Source of the DNA: Lineus longissimus
Lineage: Eukaryota > Nemertea > Pilidiophora > Heteronemertea > Lineidae
Length of the DNA: 64,000 nucleotides
Direction of reading: 5' to 3'
Assembly: GCF_910592395.1 (NCBI RefSeq)
Contig: NC_088308.1
Location: 22,213,501-22,277,500, forward strand
A program made the position numbers and the translations under genes. Within the stretch, counting starts at the first letter, position 1, and every line of letters starts with the position of its first letter. Below are positions 13,801 to 26,900 of this stretch, piece after piece. Under the pieces are notes generated by a model, which did not search any database, was not told where the DNA came from, and was given only the letters and a program-made list of their open reading frames with translations.

Positions 13801-15306
13801 GAATCTGAAACAGCCGTATCTCTTTGGTTAAAACAATTGCAGTATCGTATTAGCAGATTGATATAATGCTGGGTATCAGACATGAATCATACAATAAATG
13901 TGGTTCTCCAATATCTAGTTACTATATTGAGTTAGAAGGGAGTCACATCATAGCATTAATCACACTCTTTATGCTTTGACATTTGTCACTACTGTTGGTC
14001 TCACTGTCTAGGGAGGACACATATTTAATGCAAGTCGATGCAAAGGTCAAAGCAGTGAGGAAAAAGCATTGGCAATGTGTAGGTCTGATGTGCGGGATTA
14101 GTAACAAGGCATAATAAGGCAAAGGTAGGGCGTAATGCGTAGGCCAAGGCTGCTGTTCGGTTTGAGTCGGTAGCGAGTTAAAGGGCGTCTATGCATCGGG
14201 GTGAAAGGCTGTCTTCTTGAATGAGTTACCGGTGTCATGAGCTAAAATCCGTTTCTTGAAGAAGAATTGCATGGTATCAGATCCATTCTTATTCGTTTAA
14301 GGATATTGCCGTTTAGATGTGCTAGTTTATTTGTGGAATATGTGCTCAGGCGATCTTAGAATTATCACTGATTGCTGATGATGATTTCTTCAAACAACTA
14401 GGCTAGCTGGGAGTGTGCTTAAAAGGATTGCCATTCGTAAGTTTCCATTATTCTGAATAAGGTGTAGTCATTGTGTTAGGTGATGATATACTTGAACGTG
14501 ATGAATAGTACCGATGTTAGGTGAGATAGCAGAGACGCCTATCGGTGAATTCGTGTCCCTTAATGTTGTCAACCTACCAATAGTCTCCCTTTCAGAAAAC
14601 TGTACTTGCCTACATCGATGTTGTAGACGAACTCCATTCGAGCGACAAGATGATTAGTAAACATGATGTTACAAAGTTACGATCGTCCTCAATAGGTGAA
14701 GTTTTGATCAATCCTTATGTGAGACGGGGTTGGCCATAACTCACCCCTGACTTTCTGAACACCGAAAATCTGTTAACTGGTTCAGCCTCTTCCTGAGGGT
14801 TAGTAGAACATTTGATGCGGACGAAAGGTGTTTTATTGCTTTGCATAACTGTAAGAACCGTCAATATACCAGGAGGCATACAAGTCAAATTACAATAGAG
14901 AATCTAAGACTATAGACGCAATTGTTTGCTTAAGCAAGTTGGCGCCTTCTAATAGACTTTACAGCCAATCCATCTCAATTGTAACGCGGCACATCTCAGT
15001 CATGCCAGCCTCTTTGTTGGCTACATGTAGCATGCTGTCAGCATCGATCACACCTCAATGGCAAAGCCGTACAAAGAACATTGCATTTGCTTGCCTGTCT
15101 CGTAGAAAACCATCGCTTAGCTAGCATGAATGATGCAGCGTGAGTGTAACCGCTGTTTTTATGACTTGTCTCGTGATTGAGGAGCAGGGGCTCAAATCTG
15201 GTGTCAGTCTGGATTCGATTTGGGAATCAATTACTGTCCAGAAGCACAATAACCATCAAGGTTTCCACGCTTTAGTGCAAAAAGAGAGACGGACGGAATC
15301 AATGTA
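10843..15306. other. Non-coding or unassigned region up to the transposon
   Basis: No gene is recognised. A minus-strand frame at 12,986-13,219 (77 aa, rich in Asn, Tyr and Trp) is preceded on that strand by an acceptor-like tract ending in CAACACAACAG, but it ends in an in-frame stop before the next donor-like site and matches no family I know. Overlapping open frames on both strands at 12,220-12,935 are mutual shadows with no sign of which, if either, is real. Confidence 0.4.
11050..11147 (+). repeat. Degenerate short tandem repeat (GTGAGCCAAYATRCATG)
   Basis: Three diverged units begin with tgagccaacata, tgagccaatatg and taagccaacata, spaced roughly 30-40 bp, each followed by CATGTACATG-type sequence. 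It looks like a small expansion of the TACATGTA-rich sequence that recurs in the window. No coding role is seen. Confidence 0.5.
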
Positions 15307-15530
15307 CAGTTGAGGTCAGAAGTTTACATACACCTGGGTCGAAAACATTCAACTCTAATTTTTAAAAGGTTTCATTGTACTTACAAAAACGATTTTGATG
15401 TGATGATATACCTCAGAGGTCTACTTTATTTTCTTACTGCATTCGTTTATTTCTGTTTCTTTATTTCAGAATTATTGGACATAGTTTGATATCTCTATTA
15501 AAACCAGTGGGTCAAAAGTGTACATACAGT
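15307..15530 (+). repeat. Left terminal inverted repeat of the Tc1 element
   Basis: Starts CAGTTGAGGTCAGAAGTTTA. The inner direct repeat at about 15503-15530 (ccagtgggtcaaaagtgtac) carries one G in place of T within the binding core relative to the right end. It pairs with 16746-16969. Confidence 0.93.
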
Positions 15531-15536
15531 AATACT

Positions 15537-16559
<1,023 letters not shown>

Positions 16560-16745
16560 CTTGTCTCTATGCTTGTGAACACTGAAATGGGCTATACACT
16601 ATAGAAATGCCTTTTTATATAGCCCCTATAGAATGCTTGGGTTATTACATAATTTCTGTAGTGGCCAATGGCCTGTGAAATCATCTGTGAGGCCCTATAT
16701 TTCAATTTCTTGATGATTCAAGGTTGTGTTTTTAGAGTTTCACTT

Positions 16746-16969
16746 GGTGTATGTAAACTTTTGACCCACTGGCTTTAATAGAGATATCAAACTATGTCAA
16801 ATAATTCTGAAATAAAGAAACTGAAATAAACGAATGCAGTAAGAAAATAAAGTAGACCTCTGAGGTATATTATCACATCAAAATCGTTTTTGTAAGTACA
16901 ATTAAACCTTTTGAAAATTTGAGTTGAATGTTCTCGACCCAGGTGTATGTAAACTTCTGACCTCAACTG
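16746..16969 (-). repeat. Right terminal inverted repeat of the Tc1 element
   Basis: Reverse complement of the left repeat. Its inner direct repeat at about 16746-16773 reads GGTGTATGTAAACTTTTGAC on the plus strand, retaining the consensus TTTACATACACC that the left inner copy has lost. It lies upstream of the transposase start, so it is the 5' end of the element relative to the gene. Confidence 0.93.
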
Positions 16970-16971
16970 TA

Positions 16972-18390
16972 CATGTCAGCATGTAATGCAAGTCGTGTAC
17001 ACCGCTAGCTGGCGTGCATGATGCAGTGTAGATGCACTGGGTTTGTTGTCGCTTCGTCTATTTCAGTCAGTTAGGAATTTGTTTCCCAGCTCCAACTTGC
17101 GATGGACAGTAACGAAAGTTTACTTGAAAAGCATGTACATGTACATGTATCTGTATGCCAGTCATGTAAGTCTATTAAGTGTATTACTTTGTGTGTCATC
17201 ATTGCCGATGCAGTGCATGCCAGCAACTACATCCAAGCTTCTGTTTTGTTTGATTTGATTAGTAATGAGGAGCCGATGCTGCCAGCAAATCTTCGTGCGT
17301 CCTGTGCATATACGAGGAAAAAAACAACGTGCCTGTATGTGTTTATTTCCAACTGCTATTTTAGTCAGGTTCCATACTTTTCCCGTGATCCACTTCGGAA
17401 TCCACTTATTCCCGAGACGATTAAAAACGTTTCCGAACGAGGCATGTAGTTGTATTCTCCTAAGACTATTACTTAGGCTGTCATCATTGATGCAGTGCGA
17501 GTCAGCTACTGCAACCAACGTTTCTTCTATAATCCGATTTTGTTAGCGTCGAGTATGGGGCTGAAGTGTCTGCATGTCGTTATGTAGAGAACCATCCATT
17601 GTGCAACGATTATTTCCGTTGGCGTATGCTTCTGAAAGGGAAAAACTCAAACAGTGCACCCTCGGCATCATGTGAACAATTTTTTGCACCCCGTTTATAT
17701 CACCGACAAACAAAGTCTTGGGTGCAGTTAAAGATTACTGTTGCGTTTGCATCACGAAGTCGAGATCAATATGAGAAAAGCAGTGAACCACCACAATTTG
17801 TTGATAAAATTAGCTGAATGTCAACGCTTTAGAATGCTAATCACATAAACATGCATACGGTAGCTTTTTCTTCTTCTTCTTCTTAGCGTTTGACAATAGT
17901 AACAATCGGTCGTCGGTGTATGTCACAAAATTAATGTGGCCTTCGGGTCTTCATCCGTTCCCCGTAGTTTCTTATTGACATTTTGATCCTCCTGCCAGGT
18001 CCTTTTCCGCTGGGCTTCAAACAGAGCGTATTTGAAGTATAACGCCTTTCCTTCACGTTTATAATGGATAATAATAAAAACCAATATCTAGCATCACGTT
18101 ATATTACGAAAGGGACTTGACATGCAATTCTCTTCTTAAATAGCTCATGAATCTGTTGACCAGCTCGGTAGCATTTCATGATTGCATGATACTGATACTC
18201 GCCCCTGAAACTTGATACTATCATCAGCATCGTATTTTAGCAACCATACTTTTGGATACCACATACATGCAGCCAACTGTAACTAGCTGTGCTGAAAAGA
18301 CAGAGTAGCATAAAATTTATGTGCCGCTAATAAATGGCTACTAAATCTACAGTGTTAAATCATACTTACGAGGTACACAATGGATCATCA
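16972..18390. other. Non-coding region with weak internal duplication
   Basis: No gene is recognised. About 80 bp around 17161-17245 recurs in diverged form at about 17441-17525, both containing a GTCATCATTGMYGATGCAGTG-like core, and a shorter echo (gcatgatgcagtg) lies near 17,020. Long frames on both strands (17,102-17,449 plus; 17,162-17,518 minus) overlap each other and show no known domain. A short (TTC)n tract is at about 17,868-17,884. Confidence 0.4.
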
Positions 18391-18394
18391 TTCC

Positions 18395-18590
18395 CCTGTC
18401 AGCAATTAGTGCACTTTTCAAGCCACACAGCAGAGATTTTTCTTATCGCGACATATCAAATTCTCACCGCTAGCGAGTGCAGCCCGACTGAACAGATCTG
18501 ATAGAATAAGTTTCTGTGAATCTCGAATAATATGATATGGTACAAGATATGGAAAATAATGTAAAAGAGAGATTGGGTGACAACTTACTG
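18395..18590 (+). repeat. Diverged direct duplicate, copy A
   Basis: This segment (from about ATGGATCATCATTCCCCTGT to GAGAGATTGGGTGACAACTT) is matched by copy B at 19,052-19,270. Shared landmarks in order are the GGATCA start, a CAATTARTGCAC string, GAATCTC-AATRATATGAT and AAGAGAGATTGGGTGACAACT. The minus-strand frames over both copies read in parallel (YFPYLVPYHI versus YFSYLSPHHI), so they may be relics of one coding or repeat unit. Confidence 0.55.
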
Positions 18591-18677
18591 GAACAGAAAT
18601 GTTCAAATAGCCCAGGGATACCTTCATTCGTTTGTGTAACTTTAATGCTTCAAGTTTAAGGAATACCAAAGTGGAGG

Positions 18678-18778
18678 TAGCCAAACACCGCAAGGGTTGA
18701 GCTAGGGTGCAGGCCAAAACCAGGGCTCCTCGCGGAGGTTTTGGCAAAATGACGACATCATCCCAGCGGTGTTTGGTG
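18678..18778. repeat. Nested inverted repeat (possible hairpin RNA)
   Basis: Outer arms are gccaaacaccgc (18679-18690) and gcggtgtttggt (18767-18778), complementary over 11 pairs plus a G-T. Inner arms gccaaaacc (about 18711-18719) and ggttttggc (about 18737-18745) are perfectly complementary around a CCTCGCGG loop region. The arms nest in register to make an imperfect hairpin of about 100 nt between two copies of a diverged duplication. Confidence 0.5.
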
Positions 18779-19051
18779 ACACAACCAACACCCACAGTGA
18801 GGTGTTTCAGTGATGGCTTTCATATTTTGCAGCAACCCAAGCGGCTGTATGGTTGCCTAACCATAATCGCTTCCGTTATAACGAGGCACGGTGTATTATT
18901 CACAGTAAAAAGAACCGTGGTACAGTGGTAACCAAGGTGTTTTAGAATACTGCACTGAAATGGAAAGAAAGCGCGGATGCAGATTTCCTTAGCGTTATTG
19001 TGCAAAATTTATACTCAAAAACGCTGAATGTGTTAAATCTTATAATTTGAG

Positions 19052-19270
19052 ATTCCCAGTGGATCACCACATCCCTGTTACCAATTAATGCACAGTTTAA
19101 GCCAAGTGCAGGATTTTTCGCTCGAACACAAATCAAACGGACCGCCAAGTGCAGCTGGATTCAACACTTCGCATGGAAACTGATAGAATGACAGGTTTTG
19201 CTGAATCTCAAATGATATATGATGAGGTGAAAGATAGGAAAAATACTGTAAAGAGAGATTGGGTGACAAC
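19052..19270 (+). repeat. Diverged direct duplicate, copy B
   Basis: Second copy of the unit described at 18,395, offset about 660 bp, ending in the well-conserved AAGAGAGATTGGGTGACAACT. Divergence is substantial with several indels, so the duplication is old. Confidence 0.55.
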
Positions 19271-22200
19271 TAGGAGAGGATTTTCCAACGAGCTCCGGTC
19301 GGGTGAGTGTTGTGTTTATTCAATGTCTGTTTGTCTTGGTGCTTCGTGTTACCATAATGCGAACTTCACTGATTGAGATGGAAATGATGCAGATGCAAGT
19401 TTTTCTGAAGTTGTTTTCCAGTATCGCCCGTCCTAATTAATCGAGCAAAGGATATTTGTTTTATTGGGAAACGCTATCCGAATCTTCAAATACAGTTTAC
19501 ACCACTGCGGCATGATATTAAAAAAAAACGCTTGCTTTATGGTTGTTGAGCACGTTTACGGCGAAGAAACAATTACACAAGTTGGGAACCAATAAATTGG
19601 TTAACGAACAAATAATCAGATGCGTTAATTGAATAAACACGCGAGTTTGACATAAGTCACGACGTGTAATCTGCCTTCAATTTGGAATCAGTTCTGTCTC
19701 CTCTCTCCTAATTCTGCAAGGTTTTCACTGAATCTTCTTCTTGTTCATATCACTGATCTAGAAGACAGTCCCGGGGATTTATAGGCGGCGAAAGAGTCGC
19801 AAGGGATGCAGGATTGTCCATGCGGTATCATAAAAGCCGTTCTTTGATGTGGTGATATAGAGTTTATCCTCCAATCCATGAGGTTCTTAAAAGCTTTCCA
19901 TGACGTGGTCCGCCGAAATCTAGGGCTACTGTGCTTCCCCCAGAGTCTTTCTTTAACAGCAGAAGTGGTACACACTGCTGTGAGTCGGTCCCTCGAGAGA
20001 GATCACACTGACTATATTACTTAGTGGAAGCAATGCATCCCAATTTATCAATGCAAATAGAATCACACTGCGATTACGGCAAACACTAATAAAGGTAGAC
20101 ACTGATAAGGCGTTTGTCTAATTTAGCGCGGAAATCTGCAATATAGGCGTTTAGTTTTGATGACAATTTAGCCAACCTTGATTGAGTGATAATGATGAAG
20201 AGACAATAGAGCATATCTCAGGTAAATAGTGAACACATCGATTAATTAGTTGGCGCTAATGAAGTAACTTGAATCACGAAGGTTGATGTGGCTGTCCGGG
20301 TTCGATGTGTGGTTTTCTTCCAAGCAATCGGGCACTCATTTGGTGTATATTCTCGACCAAAATTAAAGAGCTTTTCTGAAAAGTAGTAGTACTCAAAATA
20401 TATGCCGTTGTTATTCTGCAAATATCGTTGCAATGTCCGAGAAAAAGAATTGTTTCACATAGGAAAATCATACGAAAATGTTTGATGTAATTTACAGCGC
20501 ATTGATTACGGTATAATCTTTGGAAAAAACCCGAAAGCGACAGTACAGGAAAGCCACATCAAGCATTCATCATTATCGCATATTGCAACTAAGACGCGAA
20601 ACTAAGACGTATTGAGAGACCAATTTATTACATTCATGACACTTATCTATGACAGAAAAATCCTCAAATCCTCAAATTGATTACCTTGACTAATTACTCC
20701 CACTTTAATTGATAACCGTTACCGCGTCAAATATCTATATTTCACTATCAATCACCATGCAGTCAATGTTGTCACATGGCAACGAAATAAGTCATTTTGA
20801 TACTTTAGCGGTGCCCGATTAATCTGCTGTGTAAATGACTTTTTCATTAAGGATAATAAAGTTTCAGTAGTCGCGCCAACAATGGTGCTTTTGAGCGTGC
20901 TGACGGGTTGACCACCAATGATCGATGCCTCATTACGGCATAGCTCATAAGATGTGACTCCTTAGCGAACAGCAAGACGTCTAGGCAGTCTGGCGCAATG
21001 TTTACCAGGTTAGCGTGATTTGTTCCGGGTCGGGCGCAGTTTCACTTGACTGGACGTAGGCTGTTGATTTTAGCACACTGTATAATGGTGAAGCAACTGC
21101 AGTATTGAGAGAAAATCCGTAGCTGCACCCAATCCTCCAATATCATGTTTGGTCACCTGACCTTGTCCCGAGTGCGTTGCCTTAGGTTTTGAACTAGCTA
21201 TCGCGCTGTTTTTTGTGTTATAAATGGTAGCTGTATTGCATACACAGGGAGTCAAGATATGCACTGCGAATTCTTCTCGACGAGGCAATACCTTCCAAAA
21301 AAACAAACACTGTTGATTGCTACATGTAACTGTGAACACAACTTAACATGCTGCAGCGGAATGTTGCTTTAAACTTTCGTTACACGATCTATCACCATAT
21401 ACATGTCATGTACATTTACTTAGTAGTTGGCAGGATCTTCTTCGACCTTATAAGAATGTATACTAGTAACTTCATCCCTGTACCAGCCTTGGCTTCTCAT
21501 TTCCAAGAGTCTCACTATAATGTATGTTGGCATGTACTGGTTCGATTGAATACGAAAATCCATTGTCATTGAATGTACCATTAGTTTCTTTGGCGTCATC
21601 CCGAAAAGCAATACTCTTACCGTATCCTCTTGTTGCTTTATTCCAACTTCAATCGCGGTATCATGACACCATGTAACCGTGATAACATGTATGTGTATAG
21701 AATTATCCATTCACCTGTCCAGAAAAAGGTTTAACTTGTTTGATCCCTGTCTCTTGTGACGTGGGCAGGGCTGTGAAGTTTTATCCGGGGGATTCGGCGA
21801 AACGTTGGAGGGAATTTGTTACCATAATGCGAAACCTAATCTGACTTTGGGTAAACTGATTCTGATTTTGCATGGAAAAGTTAAGTGGAGTGTGTGGCCA
21901 TCCATGAGTTAGCTGATGAAGCTATACCACTACGCCTCAGACAGGAAATAGTATTCAGTGTCAGAGGTTGCTACATGCACTTAAACCATTTTGTCTAAAC
22001 TGTCACTTACATAGTAGACTCTGGTTCTCACCGCCTTACAGGTGTGCAGCTGGCGGACAGAAAATGTCAACATACAAATCCTCATGTCTTCATTTAAATA
22101 TGCAAAACCATTGCTCGAGACTGTTTTGAGCTTTCGCTGAATTCATTCCCTACTGGTAGTGTTCTAATCTTCATCAAAATCTAGAATTCTATCGCGGCAT

Positions 22201-22960
22201 GTTCTCGTGAACACACACAATTATCTGGCAGGGAAATTTCATTGGCGGCCTGATTAGATTTTCTTCAATTTTGATTGATCTGTCTGAGTAATTATTTCTT
22301 AACGTAAATATAAAACGATGAAAGCTCCGCACACTGCAGGTCGATTTTAGTACATGTACACATAACGTTTCGTATCGAAGTTACTGGTGACGCTTAAATG
22401 AAGATATCTTAAGCGTCGATCTATCACTCAACAGACGAATGAATTGCATTCGGTACCCTACTTATTCATGTTTTTTACAGAATGCGTATACATATTAGTT
22501 TTATTACATCATGATCATGCCAAAACCATGGACGTCTATACACGCTAGACGTCCGTAGTTTTTCATGCTAGACGTCCGTAGCTAAGACCATCAGGCGTGG
22601 ACCTATTAATTTTGTCTGGATTGCAGGCCAGAAATGTATTACAAAACCCACTTTTATACTCAGAACCAAAATCTATTATTGAAGAAAATTGATTTGACTC
22701 AATCCTACCTTGCAAAACACCAGAAACATTGCAAAAAATTTATTAACGCTTCCGATACCGACAGATAATCCATTAAGGAAAATCTTATTTCATTCCTTAT
22801 GAATGTAATTCATCTTTTTCATATCTTTCAGAAATTTATATCCACTGCACAGTCAGATCCTCCCTAAATCACACCAATTAATCAACATGCATTCTCCATA
22901 TTCTAACATTAGGCAATAAAATGAGTTAATATGATTAATTTCTCTCGTTAACAATTGGAG
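19271..22960. other. Non-coding region
   Basis: I see no gene. Only short open frames without domain signatures are present. A short direct repeat GCTAGACGTCCGTAG occurs twice at about 22,543-22,582. Confidence 0.45.
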
Positions 22961-22987
22961 TGATGAATCCTATGAGAATAGCATACT

Positions 22988-23007
22988 GGGGGGGGGGGGG
23001 GGGGGGG
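22988..23007 (+). repeat. Poly-G tract, 20 bp
   Basis: An uninterrupted run of 20 G sits between catact and ctgctgg. The surrounding 200 bp (22,975-23,170) is faintly echoed by the following 130 bp (agaatagcMtrctg...ttgctggta), suggesting an old tandem duplication. The true length of such a tract is often uncertain in an assembly. Confidence 0.8.
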
Positions 23008-23474
23008 CTGCTGGTATCGCTCACGTTGCAGATAGTAATAAGGAAATTGCATTATGGGGTGAAAAGCTTGTTCCCAGTTCGCATACTCCTGAAAAACACT
23101 CAACGAAAGGGCAACGCTTTTCCCCATTTTGCTATTTGTGCATTCCAGTTTTGGGCAGTTAGAGTGCACTTGACCATTCCACTAAGAATAGCCTGCTGAG
23201 GAGTTTGCTGGTACGGATTACGACGTAGATAGTCGTATTACTGCTTTTCATATGTAGCGTGTACCATTTTAAGAGCACTGAGAGTGCGATGGGGTCTGTT
23301 TTCAGCGGCTATATGAGATGGAGAGTCCAGAGACATTTTGAGCAGTTGACCAAAAGATCGTAAAGATCTTGTATTTATCTGAAATTTTCGCGAATCATGG
23401 ACATTTCGCGGTTAACAGTACTCATTTCATCCGGTCCTTTACAGTATCCAACGCGTCGATCAGGCTAGGAATGT

Positions 23475-23981
23475 CTAAATTAAAGCGTCTCCGGGCGTTA
23501 TCGGAAAGTAATGGCAGCGCTCACCTGAGTGGTCCACGAGAGACGTGGAAAAACTCCTAATGACACCCGGCGATTGGCCAACCATATTGAACAGGCGCCC
23601 AGGGATAGACCTAAAAACTCTTGAAAGGAATTCATCGGAGGACGAATTATGCATGTTTGCCACAAACAAGGCGTTTTGTATCAAGCGAAGTGTTCTTAAA
23701 ATATCTTCTCCGCTATCGGCGATCATTAGAATCGAATCGTTCTCGTTATATAGGAATTCTTCAAACACCGCTACATCAAATACGAAGGGATCGATACCGC
23801 TTACTTTGAATAGATTGGAGTGGAAGACAGTCGCCAGAGGATGCGAAGGTACAATCGTCTGGGGATGGTACTCGTTGGGAAGAAAATTGAAGACAAATAG
23901 AGGGAGTTTGGCTGAAGTGATTTTCATTCTTTTGCAAGATATACCATGTGCATAAGTGATACTTTTGAAAACCATGAACAA
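23475..23981 (-). other. Unassigned open reading frame, 168 aa, possible exon
   Basis: The minus frame is open for 168 codons while the plus strand of the same segment (23,545-23,955) is open for 136 codons, so one may be coding. The minus product looks more protein-like: aromatic-rich with motifs FVFNFLPNEYHP, HPLATVF, GIDPFVFDV and LMIADSGEDIL. An acceptor-like tract (aatgaaaatcacttcag) precedes AKLPLFVF on the minus strand. No family is recognised. A loose resemblance exists to a minus frame at 36,340-36,609 (LATVF, then DP, then ADSG). Confidence 0.2.
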
Positions 23982-26900
23982 CCATAGTATGAGTACATAA
24001 TCGGGTAAGCCTGGTCCAATTTATGGCATTTGAGATGTCGTCGCTGTTGATATAGAGAAAATAAAGAAACGTACTGCTGATCCATAGACATTTTCTTAAA
24101 TTGACTTCAAATAAACATCATCGGATTCTTGTGTAGACGAAGCGATTATGTGTTAACTGTTTGCATTTTTATGTTGAAAGACAATATTGACAAACCTTTA
24201 CGAAGTCATTTTGAAAACCGTTTCTTTAATCCTCCAGGTAAATGTAGGCCTATAGTGCGATTCCGATGGTGTATTGGGAACTATGAAAAACTGTTTTCAC
24301 TATTCTGGATGGCTACTGATCCTCATTATACATAGATACACCGCTTTCTGCACGGACGGTCAGCACAATTCACCAGAAATAAACCTTTTCCACCCGGAAT
24401 ACGTACAGCGAGTCAAGTCGGGTTCTTCCTGCCATTCAGGCAGACACTCCTTGGGGGTTACCATTAGTCCATTACCTGTATTGTCAACATCGCCCATACA
24501 AGTCTCTATCAACATGCACCAAGGCGTCTACCCTAATGAACCAGAGATACGCGCGGAATATAAGTTGATATAGATTCATAATAATACGATTTCGTGTGTA
24601 TCTAGAGTGGTAAGGTCAGAGATGCCTGGCCATAATGATAGAATTTGGCGACCACTCAGAATAACTGATGAAATCTAGGATTGATACGTGAAAATGCGAA
24701 GGAAAACTAAAGTTTGATCAGATTAGTCTGATTGATGATTAGAAAAGCTAAGACGCGATTGACTCTGACTGACATTTGGTATGAAAGATTTCGCACTTGG
24801 GAGAACACCTAGTCTACATGTATGATGTTCTGTCAAAGACCCTGAAATCGAAGCAAGGTAAGAAATAACCAACAATGCGACGTATTAAGTAAAACCACGG
24901 ATGTCGTGCTACAAACAAAACCTACTAACAACCCCTTTTATGGGACAAATGTGTCTTTAACCAACATGGTCTCGGGGTACAATGATTTGGACGCCTTCTT
25001 ATTTCGTACAGATTTGGGACAAAAGTGTTTTTCCTTCTCCTTTTGCCCCTAATCCCAGAACCACAAAGTTGAATACTGCAATGTATTTAAAGGCAAGCAT
25101 CAAAGCCTTTGTGACTTTCGCATGCTACCAAACTTAAGGCGTCCGTTACGAAATCATAATGTTCTGAATGTGGATTGTAATGTTTTTTTAAATAAAATGA
25201 TATAATTCTTGTCACATTACCTATTTAATAAGGATTCTCAAAAAACAATATATACATGAATGACAAGGATAAAACCCTTCTTAGTGATACTATCGTCATA
25301 CACGGAAGCGTAATTTTCATTATCAAGACGCGTTTAATATCACGTACCACTCATTGCTAGACCCTTATTTATGAGCCAGACTGGAGAAATTGCCATGTCA
25401 ATGCAGAATAACTTTCACGCTTGCACGAGCAAGAGATCGGATGGCATCGAAGGCTGTTCTACCCGATGGGAAACCCGTACCAATATCATAGCCTCGAGGA
25501 ATTCATATCATCATACCAGTTTGATTGAAATGGCACCGGGGTCAAATGAATCATGTTTTGGTCTAATGACTGATTCCAGGATATCCAGATTGGATCAAAT
25601 ATTTGAATTTCATTACAGATTAATTTGATAAGCGATTGGTTCTCGTCGTATAGGTTACGGTGCATTCAAGAAATCACCCAGAAACGTGCACGTAAGCTGC
25701 GATGTACGGAGACTCGAAGATCCGGAAATATCATGCCCTTACAGATTGACCTTAAGCACCGCCATTTTGGCTAGAACTTGAAATCCTAAAGCGAATAGAA
25801 CTCTATCAAAACAAAGTGAGTGCCAATTTCAAGGGTGGGTGACTGTTCTTTATTTTCCAGCCTCACAGGTTTAAATGGGCATCCACTTCATTCGCCACAC
25901 ACCTTGTTCCGTGAGGCTTGCCTGCGGTTAAACCACGTGATGTCAATCTTGTCCCCGTCACATAATTTGGTAACTTTCCGCCACCAAATGCGCGACCACG
26001 GAATCACCATTGACAATCTCAACCAGAGTATTACCTCCAACACGCATTCCGATGTACAGATAAAAGAACTCTCAAGGAAATGAAGACATATTTCTGCTTG
26101 TAATCGGGGTGACCGAAGTCAAGCTAATTAATCATACATAGTCATAGCGGAAATGTCATGGGTTGAAGGAACCAACCGACATGGATATTGATATCAATAT
26201 CGCGAACTTATATATCACGCTTCAGTTATTAGATCCGAGTAGGTGACTATCTATTAATAGCGATTTGTGGTTTGATGACGGGTATATTACAATGCATATT
26301 TGGTGGTTTTTGTGACTACATGTAGGCGTTGGCCAGATGGACCATGTAATCGCAGCAATGTGGGCCTCCTGGTTTGATGGTAAAATTGCTGTTGTCTAAT
26401 ATATGTCAGTCTGATTTTGGCAATCAGATCGATTTCCAACAGATTGAAAACAAGATGAACAAAAGCAACTGGAATTGCAGGATTCGTCAATGAAACTATT
26501 AGCGTTATCATAATTTGGAGCCACCATCGTGTCTATGACCGAGCACACCTCATCGACAAAGTAATGCAATATCTAATTCGTTCACAAAGAATTTGAAACG
26601 TAGTAAAGTATTCTCCTTCATCTGTGTTAATTTCCTGTTTTCCTCAACACAATACGGATCAGTGTCAGATTAAGAACAATATACATGTACACTATACACA
26701 GTAAAATTTTACAGGACAAAACGTTCAACAAATGTACTTCAAACAAAATGATAATGGTAGTCTTGTTGACTAGACCGAAGTGTGCATTAGGAAATGGTTA
26801 ATACGTGCATCCCTTGCACATACAATATCTTCAGCACCAATTAAAATCTATTTAAAAATGTGGTGCTCTATTAAGCTTATGCATGCGGGGCTGTCATCCC

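Noticed and set aside
17102-17546. Three overlapping open frames on both strands as possible genes
   Set aside because: They overlap each other, have no domain signature and partly cover a weak duplication.
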